Source of the DNA: Albugo candida
Taxonomy: Eukaryota; Oomycota; Peronosporomycetes; Albuginales; Albuginaceae
Direction: 5' to 3'
Assembly: GCA_905220665.1 (NCBI GenBank)
Contig: CAJNAR010000007.1
Span: 248,001 to 312,000, forward strand
Length of the DNA: 64,000 nt
The notes beneath the pieces were generated by a model. It was not told where the DNA came from and did no database searches. It saw nothing but the letters and a program-made list of their open reading frames with translations. Made by a program: the position numbers and the translations under genes. Position 1 is the first letter of the stretch. Every line of letters begins with the position of its first letter. Positions 1-14,370 of the stretch are shown piece after piece.

Positions 1-3000
1 GCGTTTTAACGACGAAATAGATGTTTCGAGGTCAGCATCATTGAACTCATACTTGATATTCCATCCAAGAGCCCCAAATTTTCTCCTTTCTTGCACAACC
101 GCATGGAAAATCGACAAAGAGATCAAGAGCTTACGCCATACTCCATCCTTTGACATTTCACTCTCAAAGCACCCCGTCATGCTCATAGAACTCAACGTAT
201 CAGGACTGATCAGCGCTGTGAAAGAACGCACCATATTTGCTCGTATCCCCTTTGGTGGCTCATTTGTAAGCTTGATTCCATTCTGGAGTACAGTGACCGG
301 AAAATAAGCGACCGGAAAACTCGTGAGGAAAAGTCGAAAATTGGGATCACTTGGCGTTTGGGCACTTGACATGTCATTGACAATTGCCTCGAGCTTTGAC
401 ATCCAAGATTTGGCGAGGTGACAATTTTGTAAGAGGACCCATTCACCTGTGCTCCGACTCGTTTCAATGAGCTTTTCAGCACGTGGGCCTTGACCTTGAC
501 CGAGCGAGACCAGATTCAATCGATCAATGTAGTTTTTCTGCTTTGCAAAGCGTAGCAACATTCCAGTAGGATCAGCACCTGCTGACAATATGAAAATGCA
601 AGGAGTTTGATTATCGGTGTCGTCATATATCTCTTCCATCGAGTCTGAAGTTGACCTGATGAATTCTTCCCCCATTTCAGTACTGATCATTTTCCATAAC
701 ATTGTCAGAACTCTCTCTTCTGCGATCGCTTTCAGCAATAGAACTTTCTGGAAAGAATTCAATCCCTGTTCAAATTTCTCCTCCGGGCATGGTGTGATTG
801 AGAAATCAGCACTTTGGACCCATGATAGCCAATCTGACCATTTGGTCATCACGCTATGTAGAATCCCTTCAAACGGTCGAGCAATCTTCCCTTCATTTTT
901 TCCTGATGTCTCTAGACTATCCAGCTCAAGAAGAAGATCCCACTGAGAAGCCGATAGTTTTTCCGGGGCCGGATTGGAAAACCCGCTTGCTTGTATATTT
1001 GAATCCTCATCATGTTTATTGGAAGTAGAACCCCGAAGGAACAAAGCCCACTCTCGCGGTGATATGAGGCCGGAATGCAGCATGATCTTGGTGCATATCA
1101 ATATGGAGAATAGAATTTTATGGGCCTCAAAAAGCCCTCTACAGATATTCAAATATATGTAATGAGTCTGTAATTGAATGAGATGTTCGAGACGCTGACT
1201 CAGGTTATCGGTGGGCGTTTTCTGATTGAGACAGTAGTTAAACAATCGCTGAAAGTATGGGAGAGAGTACTGATACATAGGATCGATCACTGACAGTTGA
1301 GCAACCACGAAATAGATGATTGTCCCACGTGTTGCTACCACACGATACTGCTCTCTTGCACGATTGATCTCAATTTCTGTAGCCTCCGAATCTGTGACAC
1401 GTTCTTTGATGATATTTGAAGTCGTGTTTGATGACTGCAACGTGTCGATCAAATCCTGATCATCCAAGACATTTCCCGATGATTCGGAAAGCTTTTTCAA
1501 AATACGGTCTTCGATTTCTTCTAGTTGCTTTGTATCTTGAGCCATTGACGCAATCAAAGTATTTTTCTTCTCTTCAATATCGAGTCGTTCGCTTCTCACC
1601 ACATCACCGAGAAGCTGATCTTCTAATCCATCCATCGTGACCGTAAAGTTGATGATCGTTACTTTGATGTAGACTTCCGGCGAGTAGTGAGGATTTGATA
1701 GTTTCGTGGTAAGGATCATTCGAAAATTTGCATCATAATCAATGTCGGAATCCGCGAGACGAATCAAAGACCGTCCATTTTGCATATAGACAGCTTTTTG
1801 GAGTATTGGCTCGAGAGAAGGCTCCAATGTCTCCTCGACATCCTCGATCAAGAGCTGCATTCCATTTCTGATACATTTTTCCAATGAGGAAAGCAAATTG
1901 CTGTTTGTCATTTTGATGACTTCAAGATTCTCGTTCCCATTTTCTTTGCTGTTTCTTGCTGTTCTTTTGATCCATTTGCTTCCTTGTCCTTGTGGGTCTA
2001 TCATAAGCGGCCATCGCTCACCTTGTAAAACAAGGATGGCATTATCGGTCGAAGTGGAATCTGTAGGAAGTCCATTCAGCTGCCATTGTCTGATTTCCGT
2101 GGGGGTTGACAGCACTACGTTGAGCGAGTAAGATGATGAGCATGGTATCTGTAGCTGTTTTAGAGAATCGAGCCACAAAGTGGCCATCTTTTGACGAAAA
2201 GAACCAGTGAATGGCCCGTAGTAGGCGATACAAGCTGCCGCCAGAAATATATCGCCAATAAGATTGGTATTCGACTGCTCAAGCGAAGCAACCGATCGCT
2301 TCCAGCGAGCCCCTTCAACTGATAGACCCGATATCAGTGCTTCTGCCCTAACAAGTCTCTGCTCCGTGATGGCAGCGTCATTTGTTAAGCCATTCTTCTC
2401 ATTAACAGCCTCATCGCACTGCTGTTGGAGAATCGCCAGATTCTTATCCACTTTGAATAACTCATCCTGCTTCTCTTTAAGGCGCGTATTAGCTTCATTC
2501 AATTTTGCATTCAATTCCTCTAGTTTCGATCGCTTCGGTCCGACTTCTTTCGCCACCGTAGAGTAGACAAGAATCGCATGGACCCACATACAAAGCGAAG
2601 TTGCGGCCTTGGAGACTTTTGAAACATTTTCTACCGCCATGACCGGGTCTGCTGCGTTTTTACTGAGCTTTTTGAGCGCTGAGGGTGGGATGTTATCCTT
2701 ATCGAATGATTTGAGACGATCTAAGAATCCTCCTTCACTCAAAACCTTCTTGGCAGATTCCCAGGTCTGTTTCTCATTCAGCAGTAAACAAACGGCATTC
2801 ATCACAGTCTCTACTGCTTCTGGAGGTTTAGCAAACGATTTGACTTCGGTGATGTCATTTTTTGATAGAGCGTCCAGTGCTTTGACTGCGTTGTTGAGTG
2901 CTGGCATCGCGACATCCAAGTCTTTTTGAGCGTCGGCCTGTATGATGGCAACTTGTTCCGCCTGCAAAATCACCTCTGGTTCATCTCTTGCTACTATATC

Positions 3001-6000
3001 ACGAGCACGAGCTGCTTCTTGACGATCTATTGTGATCTGTTCCAAGAGAACTTCGACTTGTGTCGTCTTTTCCTGCAGCACAGGTTTCAGCTGAATCAAT
3101 TCTGACTTTAGAGAGTCGACGATCGAATTAGTATCCTTCAATTTCTTCACTCCAATTTCCATTCTGTTTTTGGTATCCTGCAGTGTTTTACGCTTTTCTT
3201 GTAGCATTCTCACATATAAACTGATGAGTCCAAGATACGATTTTGGTGTCGTGTAAACGTGTCGTTGGTGATGTTGCAAGAAAAGCTGTTTGAATTCGTC
3301 TGAAGTTGTGTGTACAGTCGAGCACATACTCACCAGTCCCGCTCTGATCTCTTTTGATGGGAAAGCCACGCCAGCAAGCATTCTGTCAGCTACGGATTGT
3401 AATGCTTCCTTGGGCCAGTTCATGTAGCAATCGATTGTGCAGCAATTGATCAATGATGGAAATGCTCGACAGCGTACACGAAGTGCAGATCCAACAGGCG
3501 ACATTGCCAGAACAATATGGAGATAATCTCGCACTCGCTGTGTGAATACCTGCAAGCATGACTCCGGGTCGTCATGAAGCCCTAGTTCTTTCATCACTGG
3601 ACGCATGTCAGAGATAATGCGATCGGTCTCGTCCATCGCGAATAAATTTGGCACTTCACCGCTATTGAGGATGTTGTTCAGATCTTCCAGGAACCTTCCA
3701 TCGACGATTTGGGAATCTGCAAACAGAAATACAACGGGATGGCCTTGGACACCCGACGATAGTAAAATTTTCTTCAGATCTTCTCGGAACTCTGTGATGC
3801 CGTATCCTCTTGTAATTTCAATTTGTTCACAAGTAGCACCAACAATGTAGCTTGCAAGACGAGTAATGCTTTGTTTTCCAGACCCCCCGACACCAATGAG
3901 CATAGCATGACCGCGTGGCTGACGTAGAATACGAGCGAGTCGTGTGATGTGGGCAATCGCATCTCGAAAGAATACAAGGTTCATCCGCGTGGAGTGGTCT
4001 TCATTATACTCGTGTAAAAAATCATCCAAAGCTTTAGTCATGAGATTTATATCAGAACAGAATTCATACAAACGATTGGAATTTGATGTATCTGCTGTAG
4101 CAGAACGCCGAAGATAGTCGGCAAATAACAGCGGACATGCTCCATGGAAAATAGCTTCTCGTGTCCAATTGCATCCAAATGAACGTTGCAACATACCGAC
4201 AATATGCTCTTCGAACCAGCGTTGATCTTCCCTTGTGTTGAGCCGATCTTGAAACACCCGAGTGCACTCATGAATCCAAAGTTTGTGCATCGTATCAACA
4301 TCATTACATCGGTGTGGTGTGATCATAAGTAGGCCCCGAAAAACTTTGGAGAGATCTCGCAGATTGAACGTATAATAAAACTTGCTTGGGATGGGAAGAA
4401 GCTCCTGGGTGATTTTGCTGTACAATCCGACAATGCACGTGACAACTTCATCACTTAGACTTCGCACACTGGAAGAGAATCGCTCAAGAAATCCTCTGAG
4501 AATTGTGCCGAAAATAAGCTTTAAACCGGCTTCACTGGAAGGGTACATGCTAAGTACATGGAAATGACGAATAAAACGAGGAGTGAGATTGGATCTACCG
4601 CCTCCAGCAGGAGCTGCCGCGACGAGCATCAACGTATCTTGGACCTCCTTCCAAAAAAGCTTTTCACGATCATAAAATCCTTTGAAATCAAGAAACTGAC
4701 GTAGTAATTCAATCGGAGGCTGTGCTCCATACTGCTCAACAGCAGGCAGATTGATATCGTCAATGAACAAAATCATCTTTGCTCCTTTTGCGGGACCAAT
4801 ACAGTCTCTTCTTTTCTTTTCGAGCTTGCTTTCGATCGTCAATTGAGTCACAAGACTTGACGTTTGTGCTGAGAAATTGATAACAGTTTTTACAATTGGC
4901 CTCATGCGTTCTGCATTGCTGTGCTCGAGGTGAGTGTCCGAAGCGCATGCGGGTCTTGACATCTCTTCGAGAATTTGCTGGATGACAACCGTCTTCCCGG
5001 TTCCTGTTACTCCCGTGATATAAGCAGGTCGATCGTGTTTGATGAGAAGCTTCAAAATACTCGACAATCGTACAGTGTCTGTCGTAGGAACAATTATCTG
5101 AAAGTACGGAATCTCGGCGTTGTATTGAAATTTCGGCACGACATCTTTCCACGAGACTAAGCTTCTAGATTCACAGTCTGGGAAGTAATCCATGATGGTT
5201 TCCGCGCTTGGAAGCTGCAATCTTGCCATTTCAAACAAATCTCGTACAAAAGTGTCAAAAATGGGATGATACTCGCTGCTGACTGATGCTCCAACGGACC
5301 AACATAAGGCGAATAGGAATAATTTATCGATCCATTCGACCAGTTCTTCAGCACTTGTATCAGCATAGTACGAACGCTTGATTGGTGACGCAGCCAAAAT
5401 CTCGTCTTTGGTAGACTCAGGCTTCTTGAACATGGGGTCGATGAGCAAAAATTGGAATAATTTGCAAAAGCTTGTTACAAGATTGAGATCCGTAGTTGCA
5501 ACTAATTCCATTCCGCAATTTTTACGCAGAAATTGTACGATTTTGTCGAGATAAAGGTCAATATTTGATCGTATTCGATCGACTCCTTCACTCGACAGAT
5601 CTTTAGGCAAGCATTGCGCGATCCATGATTCAATAAATGGGGAATACCCCAAATCACGAGAATTCATATAAACAACGCCAATACGACTCACAGTTGCTGG
5701 GGATGCTGCCGTAAGATCCATGACCTCGAACAGCATTTTCATTTGGTTTTTGAGTTTGATCCGCTCGCCATTAGCGAGACACAGTGTCATATTATCGTCC
5801 AACACAGTGTTCAGATTTTCGATCCAAAGTGCATCAATAGGCCCATCGAAAACTGTCCACTTGTAGCTATCACTTTCATCAATTACAGCCTCTCGCATGA
5901 TGCTAGAAGCAAGGCCATCATGCCACTCTTGGCTCACCTCGTTGAATTCACCGTAGAGCTCGCCCATTGATATGCATTTCGGATTCAGCACTTTTGTCTC

Positions 6001-9000
6001 CACTAGTTGATAGATAGGATTACCCGATCCATTCGCATTCCGTAGGGATGTCATAGTAGCCTGCAACACACGATAACAAGAGGTTTTTCCAGCTCCTGTA
6101 GGTCCAACTAAAGCAGCTCCAAAACGAACATTCAGAGTATCGAGTAGCTGAATGACTTTGGAGTCAAATGCTTCAGAGCTTTGAAACCCAAACATTCGAA
6201 TTTGCTGCCTCAAAGATAGTACAAAGTCACCATAATCATTTGGAGGAATACTGATATTGGGAAATAAATCCGCGACAATTGCTTGAAAGAGAGGAATATC
6301 ATCGGATAGAAACTTGGGAATATTTGAATCTCGCAAAGCCCGAATGAGTGTGATGTTTTCATCAATGTCAGGATTGCTCCGTTTCAAATTCCCAGCCATC
6401 ACAAGAACTGATTTGACTGCTCTCAATCCGTAATCGTAATGCGGCTGCTGTGAAAGCTGCTCGCTGCAAAGGATATATAATCTACACATTTTTCTAGAGA
6501 GAATTCTTGCATCCGAAAATCCTTCCGCAAAAAGCATTATTTCAGCAATGAGCGCATAGTCGGGTACCATCATCGATACCGGACGAAAGCATACCTTGAG
6601 ATTATCAGGCAGCTCCGTACGACCTGCATACCCTGGGTTCATCGTCACGATAACGTGGTGGTCCTTGAGTGTGATTTCTACACCCATGAAATTGATATGC
6701 TCCTTCTGTTGCAATCTTCCTTCACGCAGAATCAAAAGCTGCTGTGCTACTACTGATAAGACTTCAATATCGATTCTATTAAACTCATCTAGACAGGTCC
6801 AATTGCCTGCTTGTGCAAGACCTCTGAATAATTTGCCCATCATTTTGTAGTCAATTTGATCGCTGCAATTGAACACTACACATTGTATGGCCATCGCTTT
6901 TGCTAGATCCTTGCTTGATTCTGTTTTTCCGGTACCCGCAGGACCCGCTGGAGCAGCTCCCAGTTTCAAAGTAAAGGAACCTGTCAAAGTCATCCAGCAT
7001 CGATCGGTGAGTGGGGTGATAACTAACCGGGAGGTAGCTCCCATGTACTCGTAGCCATAAAGAATCGAAGAATCTGCGTGTCGGATGATCACATCATCCG
7101 TCTGAGTATCCCAATAGTATCGAAGTTGTTGTTGCCATATAAAGCTGCTTACAGAGTCGATATTCTGACGCCAGAGCTCTTCGACGATATCTCTGGCGTG
7201 CACGTCAGTTGTGATGAGAGAAACGATCACTTTGCGCTGTAATGGAGTAAGATCCTGTCTGATTTTCAAAATCAATTGATTCAAATCATGCAAAACACGG
7301 TCAAACCATTCTTGCATTCGATAGGATCCACGAGATTCATCTGTACCAGTAGCTCCTGAGGCAGCAGTAAGACGGTCTTCGTCTAATTCTTTACCGTTCA
7401 AGGCTTCTTCAGTATGCCAAGCCCACATAATTTGAGCAACAGTTGCAACGATCTGACCAGGATGGTCACATAGCCATTCAACACGCTCTTTGGATTGATA
7501 TTCCAAAAGTCCTTTTTTCAAACTCTTGTGAATAGAGCTCTTCATGGAAGCTTCCAAAGCCTTGAGCCAGTCTTCAACATTTCCACGTGCTTTCAAATTC
7601 CTTCCTAGTGGAACCCGCTCACCCTCGGATGAAATCATCGCCAGCATATCGATACTGGCACTATTTTCTCCAAAATCGACCTTGACTAGATTCTCAAAAC
7701 ATTTCCGAAGATGGGGTTGCACCGATTGAGGATTCTTTGACTGAGAGAGAATTTCAAGTAGTTCGTCATTCGATAGAAAGTAAAACCGCGGGAATGCCAT
7801 TCTTTTCGTTTCAAGATAATCCTCGAGTCTTTTCTGAATAATATCGAGGTTCGCATCATGCTGGGTGAGAGTCTCAGTGATACCGGGGATGGAGAGAGCG
7901 CTCATCACACGAGGACTTTCATTCACACGTCGCATGATACTTTTCCAGGAGGTGTCTACAAGACTAAAGATCTTGCCAGCATCGGGAAGCTGCCTCTGGA
8001 TATCCGGAGCCGCGAATATCGGCTCTAGGTACAGCCAATTTTTTTGCACAGCCAACCACACATCTAGTAGCTCTTGTAATGCTGCCAATTTCTTCTTCCA
8101 AGATTCGACTTCTGCCTGGATTCCTCCAATATAACGAGAACCGAGTATCGCTGATATAGCAACGGTTGAATCATCCATCTTGGTTGTGATATCTTCCATA
8201 CTGCCAAGGATGAATACGTCCTTCGAGTCTTTGTAGAGTTTGATCTCAAACTCTGTATCGGACCAGCTTGTACTGATTTTTTGAAGCATATCTTCAAGAA
8301 TAGCCTCATGCTGGGCGGTAATGCTAATTTTGCTGATCTCAGGCTGGAGTTGCATCATGTTTTTCTCAATCATACTGCCAAGGGAGAGATTCGAGGAGCA
8401 TTTCTGCTCGGTGAATTTCGCAGCGGTATGATCTTGCCCTTGAACGTCATGTATAACAAAACCTACGAGATCATGGATTTGGCGCCAATGCCTTTCCTGA
8501 AGCGCGGTGTTTCTCAAATCAGAGACGATGGGGAGAATGCGATTAAACTTCTCAACCTCCTGAAACAGGTACTTTGCGGCTTCGTTCCCGGGAAACGTTC
8601 GATGAGCCTGATGTGCTGTTTTGCTGTATATAGAGGCCTCTTTTTGTATGGCGTTCACATCCAGCATTCGATAATCTATGTCCCAAAACTGTCCTAGAAA
8701 TCCATCCCATACCGCGATGCTCGACCAGAGTCGATATTTGAGATCAAAGTACATTGAAACTTCATTCAGCTCCTCAAAATCCATCACAGGTTGTTTCAAG
8801 AGTGTCTGAAAACCAGCAAGTTTTTCAGATTGATTCTTAAGCTGATCCAATTGACTTTTTTGCTGCTCCAGAAAAGCTAAGGCTTCTTTCACAGGAGTCT
8901 TCATGCTGGCAAGTCTTATGTGATCAAGCTTTTCCCGAAGAGCTACAGCTTGGCGATTAAGAGGTGCTGCACTATCAGCAACTTGCTGTGCGAATTTGAC

Positions 9001-11079
9001 TGTATCAGCATCTTGTTCGCCTTCAAAACGGGTCATCATGTTTTCCAACGCCAAGACACCTTCCTTCATGAGAATGATATTTTCCTTCAATTCGTCCGGC
9101 ATTTTCCATTCATTCGAATCCATAAGAATTCCAAGATCAAAGATTCGGCGATATTGTGTTTTCAAATTGACAATACTCTCGGAAACCTTTTGCATATGGA
9201 CAATCTTCTTCACGAAAAGATCGGGTGTGTTTGGGTTGGAATACGCGAGGGGAGACAGCTCATTAAGAAGGTCCAAAACTTGGGTACTTTTTTTCTTCAT
9301 CAATTGAGGAAGGAGATCTTGAATGCCTCGTATACATTGCTGTGGTGTAGGTACCACCTTGCATTTGAATGCGGTCGAATCAACTTGAAAGATTCCAACC
9401 GCAGATAGCACCGGAATATCAAGTAGCTGTGTCATTTGTGCTTGAAACTTTTCGATAGAGTCTGCAACGCTTTCGACTGAAGCATGCTCAAAACGACTCC
9501 ACAGTGAGACGACTTGGTCCCTGTTTTGAATGAAAATTTGATCATAGCACGTAAAGACATCCAAATACTCTTCAACTTTTTCAATGGCTCCTTCCAGAAG
9601 CGCGAAAATGTCATTTGTGAGCTCATTGAATTTTGCATCATAATTCAGGATGAGTGCGACTGTCAACTTCCCTGAAGACAAGTCACTTGTGACCTCCTCC
9701 TCATTCTCTTCTATTGTGTATCGTTTCAAGGCTTCATGTCCCAAATGTCGAGTCGAAGTCTCTACGATTTTAATAGTCTCTTTCAAAATACGCTGTAGTG
9801 TGAAATTCCATGCTTCTTGAGATGGAAGGACATAAACAGCTGAAACTACAGATGTCAGCGAGTTCATAGCTTCACTCTCGACTGTCACTTTGAACAATTG
9901 CCGCGTCGGTTGTTCGGTGTCTACATTGACCGGTGGAAGTCCTCGAGTACCTTTGTTAGATTCTTGCTTGCCACCAGCAGCTATTAGCTTTGTCTCTTTG
10001 GTATTACTCGATGTCACGATGGGTATACTTCCTGTCAGAGCTTCATATAGATTTCGAAACGATTTGATTGTCAATTGCAAAGTTGCATCGATGAAGAGAA
10101 AATCAATCAGTCTCAGAAAATGAGACAATTTTCGATATTCTTTCCGTAGTGCTGCTCGTTCCATGAAGGTCATGCTTGGCTCGGCGGCTATCTGGTTTGC
10201 TTGCATAAAATCGTCGATCACATCGGTGCAAGTTTGAATGCAAATTTTTAGTGATTCTTCCGAGTATTCTCTCAGTTTGGCAGTCAAAGTATCTCGATAT
10301 TCATTCTGCTCTCGTTCAAAAGCCTCCAATGTATATATGTGCCCAGGCTCAAAATAAATCAATTCGAGGTCGGCAATTTCCAGACATAATTTGCGAAGCT
10401 GTAGAATAGCATTCTGTACAAATGGCATCGTCGTCACTAGCTTTGTTGTCAGAGCTCGTTTCGCACTCCGAATTTTGCGAAATCGTATAGTTTTTTTCCA
10501 CACTATAAACGTTTTCCATATCTTGTACTGCTTGAAGAATGAAATTTGGAGCATTGCATGGAAGCGTGCGTATTCCATCTCCCACATTTGCAACGTCCAA
10601 AATTCCGAATGGTTAGCTGTGAAATGCGTTATCCCTTCCATGCTCATCGTAAAGTAGTCTGCTCGATCGATTTGTTCGTGTTCCGCGACCTCGAGGTCAT
10701 ACATAACCAGTCCTAAATGCTTCTTTCTACGCAGATAAATGAAATTTCCAGACTTGAATTCGCGTAAAAAGCTCGCATCGAGATTGAGTGAAGCTGTGAA
10801 GGATTCTTTGGACCGCATCGGACGATCCGAGCGATAGACTACCGATAAATTCCCCGAGACCGCTATTCCCGATTCATTTGCTTGTGTTTCCACCTTTTTT
10901 GAAAAACGACAATGAGCTCTCCATTAGGACGAACAAATGCATCGAGATCTTACATCTTGTAAAAGGAACCTTCCGGGCGCAAAGCTTTGCGGATTGAGGC
11001 TTTCCTTTCTTCCAGCACCTAGCTCCTCTGGTCTTTTAGCAGAAGACTTGTACTGCATATTAGGGGCACGTGCCACCAT
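1..11079 (-). CDS. Axonemal dynein heavy chain (inner-arm, DNAH6-like), C-terminus off left edge
   Basis: This is the motor subunit of an axonemal dynein, which uses ATP to slide doublet microtubules in the flagellum. A 42-codon first exon (11079-10954) and a 60-nt intron (10953-10894, GTAAGA...AAG) precede one uninterrupted frame from 10893 to the left edge, giving about 3,670 residues. Four P-loops appear in order: AAA1 GPAGTGKTE (about residue 1360) with Walker B CLDEFNRI, AAA2 GPTGAGKT (about 1640), AAA3 GVTGTGKT (about 2000) and AAA4 GVGGSGKQS (about 2375). The stalk coiled coil follows, then the AAA6-region block WVLLQNCHLAKSW and NEPPKGIRANM near base 300-470. Only some 350-450 residues should be missing. 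The N-terminal tail and the predicted total near 4,100 residues suggest a single-headed inner-arm type; the exact subtype is a guess. Confidence 0.93.
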
Positions 11080-11379
11080 GGGGCTACCTCCACTCGGAAT
11101 CCTATGATGAAATATGATGCATGCAGGACAGCATCATGGTGCAAATAAAGTACCTGCTTCTGACTTTGGGCTTTAGTAAATTTTTGCGACCAACGGGTTT
11201 CGAGCCAAAGTGTGGGGGAGTAGAGGTATTGTGATAGATACGAGCAGCGAGTGTTTCATTGTGCGCTTTTAGTAAAGCGCTTTCAGTATCATAATCTCGA
11301 GACTCCGCTTTTTCTTCAGAGTTCATTTCTGTGCTTTGAGCCACAGCCTTCTACGAGCGACGTTTGAGGCCCAGACAGA
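11080..11379. promoter_or_regulatory. Divergent intergenic region between dynein and TTL-like gene
   Basis: These 300 bases separate the start codons of two outward-pointing genes, the dynein heavy chain and the tubulin-ligase-like protein, so both promoters must lie here or overlap the first exons. No TATA box or known factor site could be named with confidence. Reading frames present here are short and look like chance. Confidence 0.5.
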
Positions 11380-12587
11380 ATGACAGAAGCGAAGGATACA
11401 GAGACAGTCTTTCGGAAAACGCGATGGAACAAAGTCTGTTGGGATAATGTGCTTATTGGAGTCGAACGAGCAGGTAGCCATCTCGAAAGTCTTCGTCTTG
11501 CATTTGTGAATTTTCACGCACTTTATTCATAAGACAGCTATTACATGAGAAGCGGTTTGATACGCAAAGATTTGATTCTACGATTCGCTTCGGATCTGAT
11601 ACCACCGTCAAAAGTCATCACAAGTTTGAACGACTTGGAGAAGGCTTTGAAGGAGCACAATTTGAAGTGTACAAATTCAGAGACGTATTGGGTTCTTAAA
11701 AGAGCTTCATCAAGCAATGGGGTAGGCATTTTCTTCTTCTCGAGTATCAATGCCAGGGATCAGTCCAATACGCAGCTTACCGACATAATTGAACCCCGCT
11801 CGATGATTTCTTTGCTTCAGGAAGAGCTTAACGACACTGAGAAGCGTCGACATATTTTGCAGACATATGTTACCCCTCTGATGCATCCGGCTTGGAGCGA
11901 TCGAAAGTATCATTTCCGAGCACTAGTGCTTGCAGTGGGAGACCTCAAGGTTTACCTCTTTGATGACATACGCGTGCTCAGTGCGACAGATCCGATCGAT
12001 ATGGATTTTGATTACTTGGCTGATTCGCAGAGGCACATTACAAATCAAAGCGTGAACGAGGTCGGGTCTCGGTATTGCCAAAAGCTGCAGAATAGGAGCC
12101 TTAACGAGTTTGCAGCCGAGTTGAATAAGTGGCACGGGGATGGAGCAAAGTGGCCAGAAACTATGAGCGCAGCTCCTCATGCATTCGAATCGTACATCCG
12201 CAATGAAATCCGAAATACAACTGCAATGCTTTTCGATCGAATACGTAACGAAAGACGATACTTTTTAGCGCTGTCGAATTGCTTTGAGCTTTTTGGACTC
12301 GACTTTATGGTATCAAATCTTCCGATGTGCAAGGTTGAAGCTGATTTGTTACGTAGATAGACCAAAGAGGGCAATTGTGGCTTTTGGAGGCGAATCCTGA
12401 CCCGAGTATGGCGATGTATAGAGATAGCAATATCTGTAAGAATCCAGCAGCGTTTGTGGATGCAAACGTCAAGGCTGAGTTTGAATCACAAGATCAGCGC
12501 ATACACTTGAAGCTGTGCACCCATGACGATAAAATAGATGCTTCGATACCGTTCAAATTGATTTTCAGCTCGAAGGACGAACCGTGA
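11380..12587 (+). CDS. Tubulin-tyrosine-ligase (TTL)-like ATP-grasp protein
   Basis: Three exons were joined: 11380-11473, 11534-12309 and 12357-12587, giving 366 residues. Both introns are short (60 and 47 nt) and restore the family frame; the second joins FELFGLDFM to IDQRGQLWLLEANPDPSM, the ATP-grasp metal-binding block typical of TTL proteins. Other family marks are RKDLI near the N-terminus and YWVLKRASSSNGVGI, the nucleotide-binding strand. TTL-family enzymes ligate amino acids (Tyr, Glu or Gly) to tubulin tails; the closest class by eye is TTL or the yeast PBY1 type, not the long polyglutamylases. The true substrate cannot be read from sequence. It diverges from a dynein gene, which fits a role in the axoneme. 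The start at 11380 is the first ATG in frame of exon 1. Confidence 0.75.
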
Positions 12588-12659
12588 CCCCGGTGATGAC
12601 CACAATGAAGTCTGATGGATCGACTTTACTTTCGATACTGTGATCATTGTATAGGATGA

Positions 12660-14303
12660 TCAGTTTTGATCACTTTTTTGTGAATTGATGCAATCTAACT
12701 TGGATGATGACGCTTTCTTTCTTTCCAGAGTACGTGCCAAATACGCTAGTGCTCTTGTCATCGCTTCTTGTTCGCTGAGGCGCTTCGATTTCGTTCCCAT
12801 ATTGACAATTGCACGCATTTCGGACTCCTTACTATCTGGTTCTAGCTCGATGAACGCAGCTTCTGGGTACAGCGCTCTTATTTCCTCTTCGACTTCTTGA
12901 ACCTCTTTCTCCACCAAACGAGTTACGTCTTCAGCATACCTGTAATCAGCATCCAAGCATGAGCATTACATAAAGATAACATGGAATTTTAACAGACCAG
13001 GCCAGCATTAGAGGCAGATCATTTTCCAGCTGCTGAGACTCCATGAAAACTGGTTTGTAGCTATTCGAAGAAATCGATCAGTCTTAAAGCAAGTTGAGAG
13101 AATGAATAAACTTACATGTGGAGCAGTTTTGCTGCAAGGTAAGTGCCGTCAAAATCAACTTCCGCCTAGAAAGAATGTACATCAGTAATGAAAACGACTT
13201 CAAATTGCATCAGTACCTTGTAGCTGAATGTCGAAGGACCGACCCATTGGGATTGCACTGCATACACATTATCAATAGAAGGCCGAGCCAACAATAGTTC
13301 TCTTATTCCTTTTTCAATCTCTACACAGAATTATATGATTGGTAACACTTGAGGAGGTAAACGACATACCTGGCTCCACAGATTGACCCAGTAGAAATCG
13401 CTGATTCATCCGAATTAGCGTTACAGCAACGCCTCCAAGGAGTAATCCAATTGAGATACTTGCCAAGCTGTCCCATAATGGATTCCCGGTGATATGAGTG
13501 GCGCCAATTCCGCATGCCGCTATCAGTACCCCACTGCATGCTGTCAGATCTTCTAAAAGTACCGCCATCATAAACGGGTCTTTGATATATTTGATGTATC
13601 GATACAGAGATATATTGGGTGGCTTGGTCTCCAGCAGCTCTTGTACAGCTCTTTTCAGCACCCAGCCGTCAATCAAGAAGGAACAAGCCAGGACGCCCCA
13701 AATCTCCCAAGACAATGTGAGCTCACTTGGTGGATTTATCAAACATTGCATTCCGTGGGTGATAGTGACTCCAGAGCCAAGCCAAAATATACCCAAAGCT
13801 GATATCAAAGACCAAAAGTAAGCCGCTCGACCGTATCCGTATTGATGTTTCTTGTCCGGCACACCAGCTGCTTGACGTAATCCTAGCACCAAAATGGCTT
13901 GATTTCCTGTATCGACGAGGGAATGGATTGCTTCGGAGAGCATTGCACTCGATCCTGTCTTGAGCCATGCCACAGTTTTGAGTATTGTAATCGCTGTGTT
14001 TCCAGCCATTGCGCGCATTACAACGTTTTTTGAGGTAGAACGATACACTTTTCCCGGGAAATAAGCTTTGTTAATGTCCTCGCGAGTCTTTGAAGCTTTT
14101 GGTGCTTCATTATTGTAAGATTGGAAATCGGTTAAAGGATTGCTTTGTTTATTAGATGATGCGCTCGATGTACACAATGAAGCGACAATAGAGCGAAAGT
14201 TGTGCTGGAAATACGTCTGTGGGTGTAGTAGTACGCGACTAGGAATATGGTAGGACACACAGCGGCGCCGTGAAATCGAAAGGATTCGGAGAGTACGGAG
14301 CAT
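12660..14303 (-). CDS. SLC30A9: Mitochondrial zinc transporter, CDF family (SLC30A9/ZnT9-like)
   Basis: Five exons on the minus strand (14303-13370, 13320-13217, 13165-13116, 13060-12998, 12939-12660) give 476 residues. The N-terminus is basic and Ser/Arg-rich (MLRTLRILS...), as expected of a mitochondrial presequence. The CDF core shows AMAGNTAITILKT, then SEAIHSLVDTGNQ (metal-site H127/D131 in TM2), HQYGYGRAAYFW, and further membrane helices. The C-terminal domain EIEKGIRELL...DVTRLVEKEVQ matches the ZnT9 tail. ZnT9 exports Zn2+ from the mitochondrial matrix. The frame is open upstream to 14441 but has no ATG there and would overlap the end of the NDUFAF5 gene, so 14303 is taken as start. 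The four introns are 49-58 nt. Confidence 0.85.
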
Positions 14304-14370
14304 CCTTTTGGAAGCTGTCCTCCATGAATTGAACTCATGCGGCAATGCATAGCCTGCGTATATTAATATC

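Noticed and set aside
4760..5152. 130-codon minus-strand frame
   Set aside because: Same strand as dynein but a different frame, directly under the AAA3 P-loop region; it is a shadow of the true frame.
12310..12374. Reading TTL-like exon 2 straight through to the stop at 12358
   Set aside because: It ends the protein before the ATP-grasp block; splicing GTATCA...CGTAG restores FGLDFMIDQRGQLWLLEANP.
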